Below the pieces are notes generated by a model. That model did not search any database. It had not been told where the DNA came from and worked only from the letters and a program-made list of their open reading frames with translations. Below are positions 28,464 to 41,896 of a stretch of 64,000 nt of DNA, piece after piece. The position numbers and the translations under genes were made by a program. Position 1 is the stretch's first letter, and each line of letters starts with the position of its first letter. Source of the stretch: Combretum micranthum (Eukaryota > Streptophyta > Magnoliopsida > Myrtales > Combretaceae); NCBI GenBank assembly GCA_024138025.1, contig JAMXBD010001195.1:310001-374000 (forward strand), in the 5' to 3' direction.

Positions 28464-28497
28464 ACAAATTAAAATAGAACTTATATTTTATCTTATG

Positions 28498-28799
28498 ATA
28501 AATTATACACAAAGGTATCAAAATTTAAAGATAAATTTATTTAAGGTATCAATGTTTTGAGTGGTTAACATAAGGAATAGAAATTTCATAAAATGAGTCA
28601 AATAAAATATCCATTAAGGACAATTGAGAAAAATCAATTAATAAATCAAAATATTGATATCTTAAATGGTATTTGCAAAATGTTAATACCTCTTTTAACT
28701 TACTTCACAAATCACTGATTTATTTTTATTAACTACTCAAAACATTGATACTTTAATTAAATAATCTTTAAAGTTGATACTTCTAGTGTACTCTACCCT
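28498..28799. mobile_element. Second MITE of the same family, adjacent
   Basis: Shares internal words with the element ending 35 bp upstream (GGTATCAATGTTTTGAGTGGTTAA, CAAAATATTGATATC-type and GCAAAATGTTAATACCTC-type segments). Its ends GATAAATTATACAC and GTGTACTCTACCC are rough inverses. A target duplication is not clear, so the limits are approximate. Confidence 0.55.
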
Positions 28800-29229
28800 T
28801 TTATTTTATTTTTATTTCAAAACCTATGTTATTGAATAATAAATTAAAATAAGACTTCAATTACTTTTCTGTTACCAATGTTGTTAAAAGTCAGGTCCTA
28901 AAATTAAAAAAATAAAAATAAATAAAAAGTAGTACCTAAAATTTTAAAAAAGGATAAATAATATAGGTCTTGAAATGAATAAATAAATAATATATATATA
29001 TATATATAGAAAACTTATCTACTTAAAGTGTTTTTTTCGTTTACATGATAAACATATTTCATTTACTTAGTCTAGTAAATTAGTTTCATATTACATACTG
29101 CTAAAATCGAATCCCTTACTTTCATAAGTTATAATACGAGGATTAATACACGAACCATTTTTCATTTTTGCAAGGTCAATGTACTTTATTTTAGAAAAAA
29201 CAAACAAAAAACAATTCTTTAGAAGTTCC

Positions 29230-29640
29230 CATCACTCTCTTTGCAAATTGGTTAGCTTCCATGTATTGCTTCCCTCAGAATATGGATGGCTTTAACATAC
29301 TTTTATCTTGTTAATTTCTCCTCTTCCATAAAGAAGCAACATTAGGTAAAGAGAGACTGCCAAAATATTGTTGATTCATCAATTTGGCAGCATAATAAGA
29401 ATTTGTTTCAAATAGAATATAACCAAAATTCTTATTTCTCAAGATTCAAGCAATGCTCCATAGCTCTGCTTCTAGGGGAGAAGCATAAGCAACACTTTTG
29501 GAGAATCCACATTGAATTTCTCTTTCTCAGTTCTAGGCTTCCAGCATGGTCTACCAATCCCTATTTTAAGATTTTTGCCACTTACTTATTAAACTTCATC
29601 CAACCTTCAAGTGGCTTGGAACAGCTAAGTTAGAGTCACT
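29230..29640 (-). pseudogene. LINE-type RNase H domain fragment
   Basis: Reading the - strand from about 29640 gives LEGWMKFN-like sequence, then FNVDSPK, ASPLEAELWS (the catalytic Glu region of RNase H), a stop, and ETNSYYAAKLMNQ (the D-containing strand, here Thr-Asn in place of Thr-Asp). It ends with EANQFAKRV, matching the usual REANQ-A-D-LA tail. These are hallmarks of the RVT_3 RNase H domain at the end of plant LINE polyproteins. Stops and at least one shift make it a relic. The rest of the LINE was not found. Confidence 0.6.
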
Positions 29641-30525
29641 TTCCTTTGTCATCATTCTCTGCCTTATCCAATTTGCCCCACCAGTCTGCTACATTAATCT
29701 ATGCTATGCCAGTCACATGCCTCTCCTAGCTTCTTTGTCCAAAAGTTTTACTATTTCTCTCTTTCTAATTTCTATATTTCCCACAACATAAACAGAAAAA
29801 TACAAGCACATGGTCTCCATTTTCCCGTCCTACCTGCTGCAGTACTGCCACCATTTCTCTTCAGCCATTTTTAGAAGTTCAGTGATAAATATTATGTGAA
29901 GCGGTTTGAATTATAGCAACCAAGCTTGACAATACAGCATTCTTGAATTAGATGCTTGATGGAATCCTCTTATCTACAAGCTCCATGTTGGTTCTTCCAT
30001 TATTTTCTTCATTTAAGGATTTGTGTTTTCACTTTTATTGTTTAATATATATTTTTCAAACATTTTAGGACGTAATTTTAACGACCTTTTAATGAGCAAT
30101 GATAAAAGCCCTATTTAAATTTGTTTTTGAAAATTTAAATCCTAAAATTGACATTTTGAAAAAACAAAAAGTGGAAAGTTTAGATGTGTTTCTTTTTTCT
30201 CATTTATCCCACCACTATGATAACCTGTAAGTACATATCTATCTATCTATATCTATATCTATATAGAAAACACGATCCCCGCAGTGCCCCTTCTCAATGG
30301 AGCAACAAGAGCAGGACAAGGCGCAATACTGTGCCAGAAGAGAACAATACACGCAAAAAGAACACAAATGAATTTACAAAGAAAATGGAGAAACAAAAAC
30401 ACATTAAAGATCAACTAACACAAACTTAATGGTCTAAACATTGTTTCCATTGAAAAAAACATATAGTTATCTGGCAATGAGGCATCTTATCTAAGGCCAA
30501 TGTTTATCTAGGAGACAGCATAGAG

Positions 30526-32478
30526 TTACAGTGTGCCGTATGTCCTCTCACTCGTGGAAATCCTTTGATTATATGGCGGCCGTCGTTCCCAGGAGGCTTG
30601 ATTGGTGAAAGCACTTTGGCTAGATGCTGGTTGCTGCTCCCAGGAAGCTTGATTGACGAAAGTATTATTCAGGTCCGCTCGGGTATAGCCACTGCCCCGA
30701 GTCCCTCCGCTCACCTTTTTGTTTTATTTCATATAGTCAAAATCAGGAAATCAATATCTGAACTTATAAAGTGCACTCATAAAAGAAATGCTGTAAGTAA
30801 TAAGCAGATTCAAAACCAGACAATAAAGAAACACCCATGCTTCTGTTTAGATTGTTTTTCTTTTGTCTGTCTTATTTGTTCCATGTATTTATGGAGTGTA
30901 ATATTTTAAAGACCATTCAATTTATTGTGGTCCCATACCCAGAGTAAATAAATCGTTTTCTTAAATTTAATGTAATTACAGTGAAAATGGTATTTGGAAA
31001 ATTAAAGTTGGAAACCGATTATCCACGTGTAATCAAGATAGACAATCGAAGAAAACGCATAAACAAAAGTTTTATCCTCTTATTTTTATTTTATTTTTTT
31101 AAAACTAACAAAATTTGAGGACGAAGCAGCTCTACTTATCAAGAAATTTGTTAGGCATTTGTTTCATGAGAGGGATGTATGTACTATAAGTAGTATTTCA
31201 TCTTTTGAATGTCTTAGTATTCCAGGCACCTCATTTGAAACCTATTCAAAAGAACACCAAAATAATCAAGAAACGACAAATGAAGCTTTTAATCTCTGAA
31301 CAAATCAAGCTAATGGTTATTTTCACTTACGGTTTCCAGACAGGCAGATAGAACAGTTATGCCTGGCAATGCTTCAATTCCTCGCTGGCAATATAACAGG
31401 AGGAGGAGAAAGCATCATGTAAGCATACAAATTTACATACAAAGACTTTGGACAAGTGGTACCTCAATATTAAAGACAGTAACGCATGGCATGGCATACC
31501 TGGCGTTCCAACCTTGTCTTGTAGACAAATCCTCCAATGCAGAACACAGTTGATAAAATAATAGAACTGAGATGCAGCAAATTATTCACAAGATCAGATT
31601 TCAGAATGAAATGGTGCACAGCAAGATTTACATCCAAGCAATAAAAAGGAGCTGTACCATGATGCCTAAGGCATATGGAAAGCCTAGGCCACAATTTTGT
31701 TATACTTCCTTTCCTTGATTTTATTCATTTTATTTTTCTCAACAAAAAATCTCAACTAGGTATGAGGTGAATCCACTTGTGCTTTATATCCATCTTGAGC
31801 AAAGTAAAACAAGGATAATATGAAGGAAAAAATTAGCATAACGCAAGAAACAAGATCAAACTTGTTAATCAATAAATATAAAACTACTCCATATCTATAA
31901 GCCTTAAAGCTTTCATATCATATGGTTTTGGGTCAAAAATTTACTATGGTGTCAGAACAGAAGATCCCGAGTTCAAACTATTACTCACTTGTTTCACCTT
32001 ATTTTTAATTAAATGGTTCAATTCATGTACTTCAATAAAAATCTCAACCTGCAAGTAAGAAGTACCACCCAACAAATATAAAATACACCAAATCTAAAAG
32101 GCTTAAACCTTTAAATGAAACAGTGGTACTTCAAATTCATCAAACTTATCATACGCACATGCAAGATAGAACACCAAATATTTCCCAGCCTTTTGTAGCA
32201 CCCCTTTCTCTATCCTGCCTCAATTCTGCAAGAACAAAATGAGCAAGTTCTAATTGAAAACCACACCATTTATGGTGATCTAGAGTAAAGTGACTATCTT
32301 TTGAAAAAGCATCACTTATTTTAAGCTGAAACAAAATGGTTAATTAGATAATATGAGTGATAAAGTGTCTTAGAATGAGTGAAATACATATGAAAGATGT
32401 AGATCATAAGAATGTCCTTCCAACACATCTTCATGCAAATTGTTACATAAATAAAATAACTATAATTGATTGATTGTT

Positions 32479-32516
<38 letters not shown>

Positions 32517-35500
32517 AAGCTCCAGCCCAGCAAAAGCAAGTAGAACTCACCGCACATTTTGGATAGAGTAAACTCAATAGGTTCATAACCATCTATTGGA
32601 ATAGTAACGGTAACTTCAAATAGAGAATCAAGGGCCTTCTCACCTAAGAATGTTTACACTTATAGGTAAGAAGTCAATTTTGAAGTATACCATGCACTGA
32701 ATCTTAGTAGGACAGCATTCATACATCTCCAGTCTAACAATAGCATTGTAGGAGCCAAAGTAGTGGGACGACTTCCTGTCATTGCAGAGCCCGACAATTT
32801 AACATCCAATCCAATTTCTGGCAGAACCTGAAAAGCTTTTGCATTAAAATGTTAGATTACTTGTTGAAGAACTCAAATTCAGCTTCAAAAATAACCAACA
32901 AACCTTCACGAAAGGTCTTTTCACCAAATTAGAAAAAGAAGCCACAGCAGTCATGTAGAGGGCTACACAGTTTGTTCTGTGCTGAAACTGCATCACACAG
33001 GTTAACTGTTACTATCTTGAAATGAAAAACTGACAAACTTATTTTTGAGATAAAATTTTAGCTGAGGATAATTATTTAACAAAAGCGGCACTTGAAGTCC
33101 CCACACATGGTACCTGAATTCTTTGTGGCACTTCTCAAAACCCAATTGAGTCAAACCATTATGAACCTACATAGTTGACAAGCAGTAAATTCATATATCA
33201 GAGTGCAAATTGGCATTAATTACGATAGTTGTTTCAAATTACACGTCTTTGCTGCTTCTGTCATAACATATGTTGGTACTTGGTGAAGTGAAAGTATTTA
33301 GCGTCCAATAGAACAACAACGATAAGGCCATAATCCCACTAGGTGAGACGGTTTACAAAAAAACTGAACAGTATTGCCAACAGAAAGGGACAAAGTGTAG
33401 TTTAGACATTAAAGCACAAGGTAGTCTTTGCTAGTTGAACACATCAGATAAGAGGGATTCTTACAATTTCTGAAGACCTTGGATGAAGACCAACGGTGAA
33501 GCCTTGAAATACTCGTGGACCCTGTTTCTTACAAGGGATGGCAAGTTCAACGGAAATTCTGACAGAGAAAAATAGTCATCATCTAAATGAGTCCAAACAT
33601 CCATTGTAATGTAATTCCATCACTCTGAGAGTAAATACTCCAAATATACTTCTTGCCATCTTGTCATCTAAAGCAACACCACTCTCTCTCTCTATCTATC
33701 TCTATACTAGCAAATTTTAATATGCCTATATATATATACATATGCATTTTGCACCTCAAAGATAATAATAGCAGATATATTTTGAAGTATCAATCTGATC
33801 AGAAGAAATTCAGAAACGAATTTTTTCATTACTAGCACAGATAGATAATAAGAGCAAGAAAAAGAAAACAAAAAAATGAACATTTAAGTGAGTTTGTCTG
33901 AACAATTCTATTTAGCCCCTCTCACAGTGGCAAAATAGAAAATGACAATACACTAAAAAATGGTTATATTGATTCCCTGGAAATTGGCCAGCAAGGATAT
34001 CTCCCATTGATTTACAGGCTTGGTAAGGAATTATAAAGCCCAGCTCCAAGAAGTAGTATGTTCTAACAAGACAGTCACTAAGGAAGCAAAGCCCTTTTGA
34101 AAGAAGCGATTGAGCAACAAATGGAATGCTTTATACTTTAAATAGAGTGTAAATAAAATGATAGGAAGAAAGCTGTAGAGGTGGAATGCAGAGCATACCA
34201 CATTTCTTAGCTAGATGAAATATATATAGCTTGTTATCTTTTGTTCTGGGGAAATTAATATGAAACAACAAAGCATAGCATGGATACCCTCCATTTAGAA
34301 ATTCAGGATGCTTCTAAAGGTACCACCAATGAGTTTTATTCAGAACAAACCTCTTGGTCAGATAGCCCTATAAACATATAACAAGAGTATCCGGCAAGGT
34401 TTTACCACATGAAGATGGTGTCTCACCATAAAGATAAACTTATCAATCATAGTGGAAAAAAGAAAGATTATAATATACCTGCAGGTCGAATGGTAAGTAA
34501 CATTACATATGCATCCATGTTGATCTGAGAAGAGAAATAGAACATATGGTTATATTAGAGTAATTTCATTGCATATTCCATGATGAATTAACAGTGAGTA
34601 TAAGGTTTACCAAAAATAGAAAGTTTACGCCAAACATCAACTACAAGGTACAAGCTTTGGATAGGACACTCGGAATGGATCGAGTGAATACTTCAAAAGT
34701 GAGAAGAAAGTGATACTGAAAAGTCTAGGAACGAACCTTTGCATTGACTATTTAAACAAGTCCCACATATCACATTTACCTATTGTTTCAGAAGGATAGG
34801 ATTGTCATAAATTGGCCAAAGAAAAGGGAGACAAGAAAATTTAAGATTAAAAAGATCTTTATGCTTCCATGGTAATATAGAAAATACAGACTATGGATCT
34901 TCTGGAGATAGAAGAAAACAGAAATGGATACAACCTGAGCTGTACGTCCCAGTAAGTCATAATTTGTTTCACAATTCTTCAGGTCGCCATTGTAATACCA
35001 CTACATAAAAGGTAGTAACTCAAGCAGGGCCGAGTTTTTAATCAAATAATTCAAAAGATAAAAATTTTAAAGGGAAAACAAAAAGGCTGAACATAATGCT
35101 GATATTTTCAGGAAGTCATTGGATTTATATAGAACTTCATGAAGTAGTACGAGTTACTTGACATATGATGCTGGTTAAAATTCCTTCTTTTGAATTCAAG
35201 CTAAAATGCCAGGTTTGTCATATATCAGGCAATGCAAAAAGCATACTTGAACAAAGTCAGCATGTCCAGAGCCTGCAACGAAGTAGCTCAACTTATTGAA
35301 TCGGCCAAAATCCACATACCCCTGCAACACAAAATGCATATGATCATGCCATGACTGAGAAGCCCACAGCCACAATAAATAGCAATCAAATATCGAAGCT
35401 TAGCAGCAGTTTTTAAGGTAATGATTAATTCATTCTGGCACAAGCTAGAGGGTTAAGCAGAGGTTGAATATTCTATAGCTTCATATACAATAATATAATA

Positions 35501-37928
35501 ATGACCATGAACATCTAATTATTCTGCTTTAGCAATGAAAACTTTGTACAATGTGTACTTGTCCATATAGATAACACAGCAACAACAAGAAGCATTTTAC
35601 AGAGAGAGAGAGAGAGACAGAGAGCATGAATCAACAATAGCTACAATAAGTGATGGATAAAGCATAAATTACACAAACGTTTCATTTAAATACATACCCA
35701 CTTTCTGCACGTTATTAATTTTTTTTTATTATTATTATTGAGTAAAAACATTATTAAGTACAAATATAAAACTCAACAACTACAAAAAGGCAGAGAAAAG
35801 ACAATTGAAATGTGTAAGGGATTAAAAACTTGGTTATGCATGCTACCAGGTGCGATCTTGTCTGTACATCAATGCAAAATCTGACAGCCAAGTCTGGTTC
35901 CTGCACTAAACAAAAATTCATATCAAGAGGTAGAAACTATTCAATCAAGCATGGTTTGCATCCCTTAGGCACATTGATACACACCCCCACGTCATATGAA
36001 AATGCGTAACCGTTTAGGGTACTCTAATTAGCCGATTAAGGAGAACAGCTTCAGCCATGAATCGAATTTGTCAAAAGAACCAATAGTCATCATAATATCT
36101 AAAGCACAAATATCTTAATGAGAGGAGTGAAATACGTGAGAGTAGTAACCACATCTGTCAAATGAATGCTATTTTATTACAAAGCAATTTTTTTTTTCAG
36201 AAAAATGTAAAAAGATTTTGACCAACATCTCAGAAGCTCCTTTGACAACAGCAAGTTCAATGGGAAACCAGAACATGCTTTGATAGTAATCTAATATGAA
36301 ATAACTAACAGTTTTCAATGCAAACTATTATTTGAAAGGGATTATTATTATAAAATAAATGCAATAGCTCATGCTATATTACAAGCTTAAACTTTTAGGC
36401 TATATGATTGCAGCGTCAATCTTAATATGGTATCAGAATAAGAAATAATGAGTTTAAATCTCTGCATACTTATTACAACCCCGCTAAAATTAAGTTATCC
36501 GCTTTATGGATCTCAATTAAAGTCAACATCTTGGTCTACAAGTGGGGGAACATTATAAAATAAATATAATAGCTTACATCATATCCAAGCTCAAACTTTC
36601 AGATTAAATGGTTGTGATGCTAACGTTAATAATTAGTACATTATTGGTACACTATATTTCAGCCAAAAGTCAATACATAAGCATGGATGAGTTATGACTC
36701 ACTTGAAATATAAAAGATTTGATTGGATTTTGGCACATACTATGAGGATTTAAATGACTTTTGGCATTTAAGAGTACTTCTAACATAAAAAATAAGAGAA
36801 CTTAATTGACTTTTGGCACAATCATTGAGAACTTCTAGCATACATTCCCTTATGTGAAACAGAAATGCAACAGAACAGATTTAATCGAAAAGAAAGAAAC
36901 TAAAATCATAACAGCATGGTGCAAGCGTTTAAAATGTATCTTTGACTGTTCTCGATGCATATTGAACTTCAAATGGGGATGTTTGGGATGGCTTCTTGTC
37001 TCACAAAGCGATCTTGCCACAGCATTTGAAGCATGCAAATTTCAGACGCTAGAATGCAAACATGCAAAATTAGACAGCAGAAGATGTTTCAACAAAAATG
37101 TTTGTCAATCAATTCTTTAAGTTATCTAATACAACTGTGACCTCTAGAAATCATGGTAATAAGTCTCTTCATATGATAACTAGCGGCAGGAGGAGGCATA
37201 AGCAGCCAGCAACAGGCAAAAGGCTGCATCCAACACCTGTCACAAAACTATGATCCGGTCCCATTTATAAAGAAATGAAGATGCTAGTAGAACATGTAGA
37301 ATATGATATCCACTTCTGAGAAAAGGAAAATCTCCTTGTATTTCTATTGACATTTCCAAATCAAGCTGACTTAATCCACCCAAAAGCCGACTGCCATGTG
37401 GACTTCCAGCAACATCCACCCCTAAATTACAGAACTCTGCAAGTTTAGGTGGAATTCATCCCCTTATCAGCTGATGACAATCGTACGCTTAAAATTCAAA
37501 CCCTCCATAACGTCACGTTCTACATTTACCGCGATCCCGACACAACTAAAATCAAAGCTCAATAAAGGGAACAAACAAAATTCACAAAGTTGTTCATCAT
37601 ATACAGTCTTCACAAACAACCTTTGGTAACACTTTTATCATCAATAACATATCTTTATGCACTGAAAAAGGATACAAAATCGATCAGATGGCTTGAATTA
37701 TCGAACGCATAGCAATTCGAACTCGGCACGACGACTGAACCTATCCTATGTACCTGAAGAGCAACAAAAACTACACACACCCATAAATCAAAAAACAACT
37801 ATATATACTGCATAATTAAGAAGTGAAGTAATTAATTAGCTAAAATGCTTAAAAATCGAATTTTTACCTGTGATCACAATGTGGGAGAAGAAGAAGACGG
37901 TCCTTGTAGAAGGAGGAAGCATGTTCAT
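30526..37928 (-). CDS. Cysteine-rich type I membrane protein, 16 exons, family function not recognised
   Basis: Exons (high to low): 37868-37928, 37181-37236, 35847-35900, 35247-35321, 34935-35000, 34737-34779, 34479-34524, 33465-33558, 33114-33166, 32904-32976, 32725-32827, 32551-32643, 32159-32225, 31500-31566, 31331-31384, 30526-30714. They sum to 1194 nt, 397 codons plus stop, with phase kept throughout. The first two exons give a hydrophobic N-terminus (SHIVITGVG, then CLCLLLPL) that could be a signal peptide; the donor after it, GTTATC, is weak, so the start is the least certain part. The ectodomain carries WYYNGDLKNC and a Cys cluster (CGTCLNSQCK, GCICNVTYHSTC), then ELAIPCKKQGPRVFQGFTVG and DGYEPIEFTLSKMC. 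A single membrane span, IFGVLSCISIILSTVFCIGG (about residues 285-307), precedes YKTRLERQ and a tail with two NQASWE repeats ending SERTYGTL. It looks like a conserved plant secretory-pathway protein. No disabling change was seen. Confidence 0.8.
32483..32515. repeat. (GA)n microsatellite in an intron
   Basis: An uninterrupted GA run of about 16 units inside the intron between exons 32551-32643 and 32159-32225 of the membrane-protein gene. A shorter GA tract lies in another intron near 35600-35622. Confidence 0.92.
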
Positions 37929-38185
37929 GGAGAAAAATTGAAAGGGAAAAGGAATGGGACAGAAAGTGATTGTCCTGTTAGTTTGGGGTTTAAAATGGAA
38001 ATGTGACAAATTGTTATGGCGTCTGTTTTTCTGGGATTTTGCTCATTGGACTTCAATTTGGGTTGATTGTCTTGAATTGAACCGTTAATCTTGAGAGAGG
38101 TGTTACTCAAAAACAAAGGAATTTTAAGTATGTGAAACAAAATAAACTAATTTGGCAATTAGTACAAAAAGAGCATAAAGTGCAA
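37929..38185. promoter_or_regulatory. Proximal upstream region of the membrane-protein gene, truncated by a transposon
   Basis: Only about 260 bp separate the predicted start codon from the target duplication of the Mutator-like element at 38195. This stretch must hold the 5' leader and whatever native promoter remains. I see no clear TATA element in a sensible place. Transcription may rely on sequence inside the transposon end. Confidence 0.35.
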
Positions 38186-40544
38186 GGAAAAGATGGGAAA
38201 AAGGAAAATAATATTTATTTTTATAAAAAATTAAAAAAATGCTACAAGTAGGAAAACACGAAAAGAGCTCGTTTCTTTGTTGCTTATTTTACCGCCCATC
38301 TTCTTCTTTTTCCTCATTCTAACTATTGAGAAAACCCTCTAATTTCGTTGCTCATAAATCTAAGCCTAATTTTCCTTCATTACAGCACTGGCTGTGATCA
38401 AATTAGCTCGTGTTCTTGGGTAATTTTTATCATCGGGCATCATATAGACATTAATTCGTGCAAAAATCAACTGATTAACTCTTCAGTAATCAAGGATGCA
38501 CAAAACTCTACAAGTAAGCTTCTTGAGCTCGTCACTTTATTTTCTCACGATTATTAATGTTACATTGTAGATTTTTTGGTGTTGTGTCTGTTGTTGGATT
38601 TTTTTTCCCCCAAATGTTGAAGCAACATTGTATGTTTTTTGTCACATGAGTTATATTGAAGAGTGATAATACGGTTTTAATATTTATTATATGTGTTACT
38701 AATGCTACAATGTGGGCATCATATGCTTTAATTTTGATGTTATTATATACTTTTAGAATTTATGAATCAAATTATGAAGTCATAAATTATTACATGTCTT
38801 ACACCTTGATCATGCTTGATGATGTTAGAACCAGCATTAGTAAACGTGTTGGATATTAGGGGAGTGCAATTCATGACTCATTATTGTATTTCATGCATTC
38901 GACCTATGATTTATGAGCTGGTAAGGTATGTGAGGAAATGAATAAGGCCAAGTTTATATTGTATATGTCACGTTCTGAGAGGTATCTTAATAGTATCAAG
39001 TATTATAAATCTTAATTGATGCCCTTAACAAGCCATGACATGAACATCAATATAGAAGATAATCACTTGAACTACTAAAATACTCCAAAGAAAATGGCAT
39101 GAAAAAAGGATTGAGGTTGCTTTAATAAGAAACACGGATATATGTAAGTCACATAGCAATTAAAGTAGTATCATATATCGCTATTAGTTATCACATATTA
39201 CAAACAAAGTACCAAGTATTTTGATGACAATGATGACAAAAGATATTTAAACTAAATTATTCTATTTTATGCTTTAAGATTTTCCCTCAGCTCTAATCCT
39301 TAGCTTTAAGACTTGTACCCTAACAAAAGACCAATTCAGCACAAGCCATGGACTAACCAAGAACCAGAAATGTCTATAAGGGTGTGAGCAAAACCACAGC
39401 TCAGTGAAGTAATCAGATTTTATTCCACATCACACAATTACAAGTAAGTTTGATTAACAAGCATATATAACACAACACTCAATCATATGTAACAAATACA
39501 AGTTTGAATAATCGGAATTCAAACAGGGTCTAGGTTTATGCCCTCACACTGAAGTTATTAAGAACCAGCACTAGTTTATCAAGCTCAGGAGATACTAAGA
39601 ACCAAGGAAAAGAGAATATATGCATGCATTTAAAAATAATCTAAATTATCTCCACTTACCCTTGGAAAACATAGAACTCCATTAAGTGTTAACTATTTCA
39701 TATTGATTCCATAGCCGACGTTCCTTCAAGTGCCAAATAGTTCCCATGGAACCAAATAGATCTATGAAAACTTAGCGTAAAACTAAAAAATTTACATCTA
39801 GAAATACCAAATTGAATCCATAGGTTTGAAATATTAACATTTAACAGGGTAACTTCAATTAATGCAAATTATACAATTTATGCAATACATGATAATTTAT
39901 TATAAAGTCAGATATTTTTATTCCAGTTATTAAAATGACCACTTCAATCACAAACTCTTGTCATTTCACTAATAAATTATTACAATCAAAGGATTTTCAC
40001 TTTTATTATAGTAAATCAATAGTCAATACAATCATCAAGCAGCACATAATCCCATATCCCTGTACACAATTCAATTTTTATTGCCTTTTAATTTAGTACA
40101 CTATACTACAAACACATACAATAAAATAAATTTGAATTACTCACTGATTCATTTTTGGCTTATTCGTCATAATAATCCTCCAGTAAATCAAAAAATGGAT
40201 CTGTCTCTCTTAGAATCAAGTAATAATAACCATATCATGATAAAGATAATTAGATATGCATTCCTAATTATGACTAAGTGTCCTAAATTCATATTTTACC
40301 AAACTTATTGTTATTGTTGTTCTTCTTCTTATTATTATTACTATTATTATTATAATATAAAAGTCGAAACTTTTATGCATACGTATATATATCCTCAATT
40401 AATCCCATACTTATTTATCAAATGATTACCTTTAATCTATTTATTAATAATAAATATATATATGTTTGGTTAAAATGTTAATTTTAAGAATAAAAGAAGA
40501 AAAAAGTTTTATGAATACATTTGGATGAGTTAAGAGAAATTTTG

Positions 40545-40861
40545 ATGGAGAATTGAGCAAGTAAAAATTTATAAGGTACATGACTTTTCTACATAAGCTG
40601 TGTAGACTATTGGTATAGGGTATAAAATACAGCCAACAAGAGATTTGAAAGTGCATATAAAAGCTACACAAGTTGCGCAGGATGCTTGTGTAGAAACTGA
40701 AATTTGGCCAGTAAGCAATTTTGAAGTACATGAGGGGGTTGCGTAAGCCGTGTATGATGCTTGAGTAGAAAATGAAATTTATCTAGTAAGTAATTTTAAA
40801 GTATACAAGCAGGCTACACAAGCTATGTGGGATGCTTGTGTAGAAAATGAAATTTATTCCC
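40545..40861. repeat. 75-bp tandem repeat with internal hairpin, about four units
   Basis: Units start near 40588, 40663, 40738 and 40813, spaced exactly 75 bp, with a partial unit to the left. The first and third of the last three units open with GCTACACAAG, and the four units carry a GATGCTTGTGTAG-like word that is its near inverse, so the units can fold (CTACACAAG pairs with CTTGTGTAG). Units differ by 10-25 percent, so the array is not recent. Confidence 0.85.
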
Positions 40862-41852
40862 TAATTTTATCTTGGTTGAAACTTTTAGGCATATTTCCTA
40901 GAATTTTCATTTCTTGTCTAAACTTGATAATCATTACTAAATAATTAATTTGTCAAGGTCAACATATCTTTTGAGTACAAATCAATATCATGGCCTTATT
41001 TTTTTCTATTTCAACTGAACTTATATAGCATAGATAAGGGTCTTCTATCTTGTATTTTCATGATTACCTTTATAAGTCTACATTACATAGAGTAAATTGG
41101 ATTTTTCTTCATAATATTGACTTTCTTTTATATAACTAAAGTTTTTAGGGTCAATATTCCAAGTATTAGATTATTTTTATTAAATTTTCTCCTTGTCATC
41201 TACTAAGAGTATAGGGTAAGAATAGCTTACCTTGATCTTGTAGAAAATACAAAATGGATTTCCTTATCTATGCCACTTCTAGTAAAAAAAACATTGTAAT
41301 CAAGTTCCATACTTTGGATAACTTTATTGAAAATGATAGTTGGAAGAAATCATTTACCTTTTGTACTTGATTTTGTAATTACTTTTATTTCTTCTATCTT
41401 AAAAGTTTCCTAGAGGTTTGGAAAGATATTTTTTTGGATCATTTTATATAGAAAAGGAAAGAAAATGAAAGTGATAGCACATGGGGGCTTCATGTCATTT
41501 TTGGGAGGATCATTGAAGTGGTTTTGTTCTAGTTGAAAATGAATGAAAGTGAGAGGATGTGGGGCATTGGTCCTCACGGCAATTTAAGGAAATTTGAAGA
41601 GAAAAGAAAGAAGAAAAAATCAAACAAGTAGTTACTAGTTTTACTATTTTTAGTCTATAGCCTAGTTTACCCTTTAAGAGATAAAACTAGAGATTTAGCT
41701 TTAAAAGATAAGTTTATATTTATTAAAACAAGTATTGGTCTTCTTTCTTTCAATATTTTATTAATCATATTTATTGGTCAAAAGAAATTTAATGATAGCT
41801 CCATCTATTGAATCTTATAGTGAAGCTATGCTTGAGGAGAAGATATATACAC

Positions 41853-41896
41853 ACACATGCACGTACACGTACACATACACATACACATACACATAA
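41853..41896. repeat. (CACATA/CACGTA)n simple repeat
   Basis: A purine-pyrimidine alternating tract of ACACAC, ACGTAC and ACATAC units, a potential Z-DNA-prone sequence. No gene nearby. Confidence 0.85.

Noticed and set aside
32690..32760. Apparent 1-nt frameshift in the membrane-protein gene after LAPT (second frame reads AIVRLEMYECC)
   Set aside because: A GT donor after codon fragment T at 32725 and an AG acceptor before 32643 join TLAPTMLLLDWR to CEKALDSLFEV in phase, so the second frame is intron.
36850..37120. Overlapping + and - strand frames (62-88 codons)
   Set aside because: They fall in the intron between exons 37181-37236 and 35847-35900, show no domain, and differ between strands without support for either.
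37925..38140. 71-codon - strand frame covering the start of the membrane-protein gene
   Set aside because: It is in the wrong frame relative to the exon chain. The start at 37928 gives correct phase with exon 2, and the rest is upstream flank.
40588..40861. CRISPR-like direct repeats
   Set aside because: The units are contiguous 75-bp tandem copies with similar sequence throughout, without unique spacers, in plant nuclear DNA.
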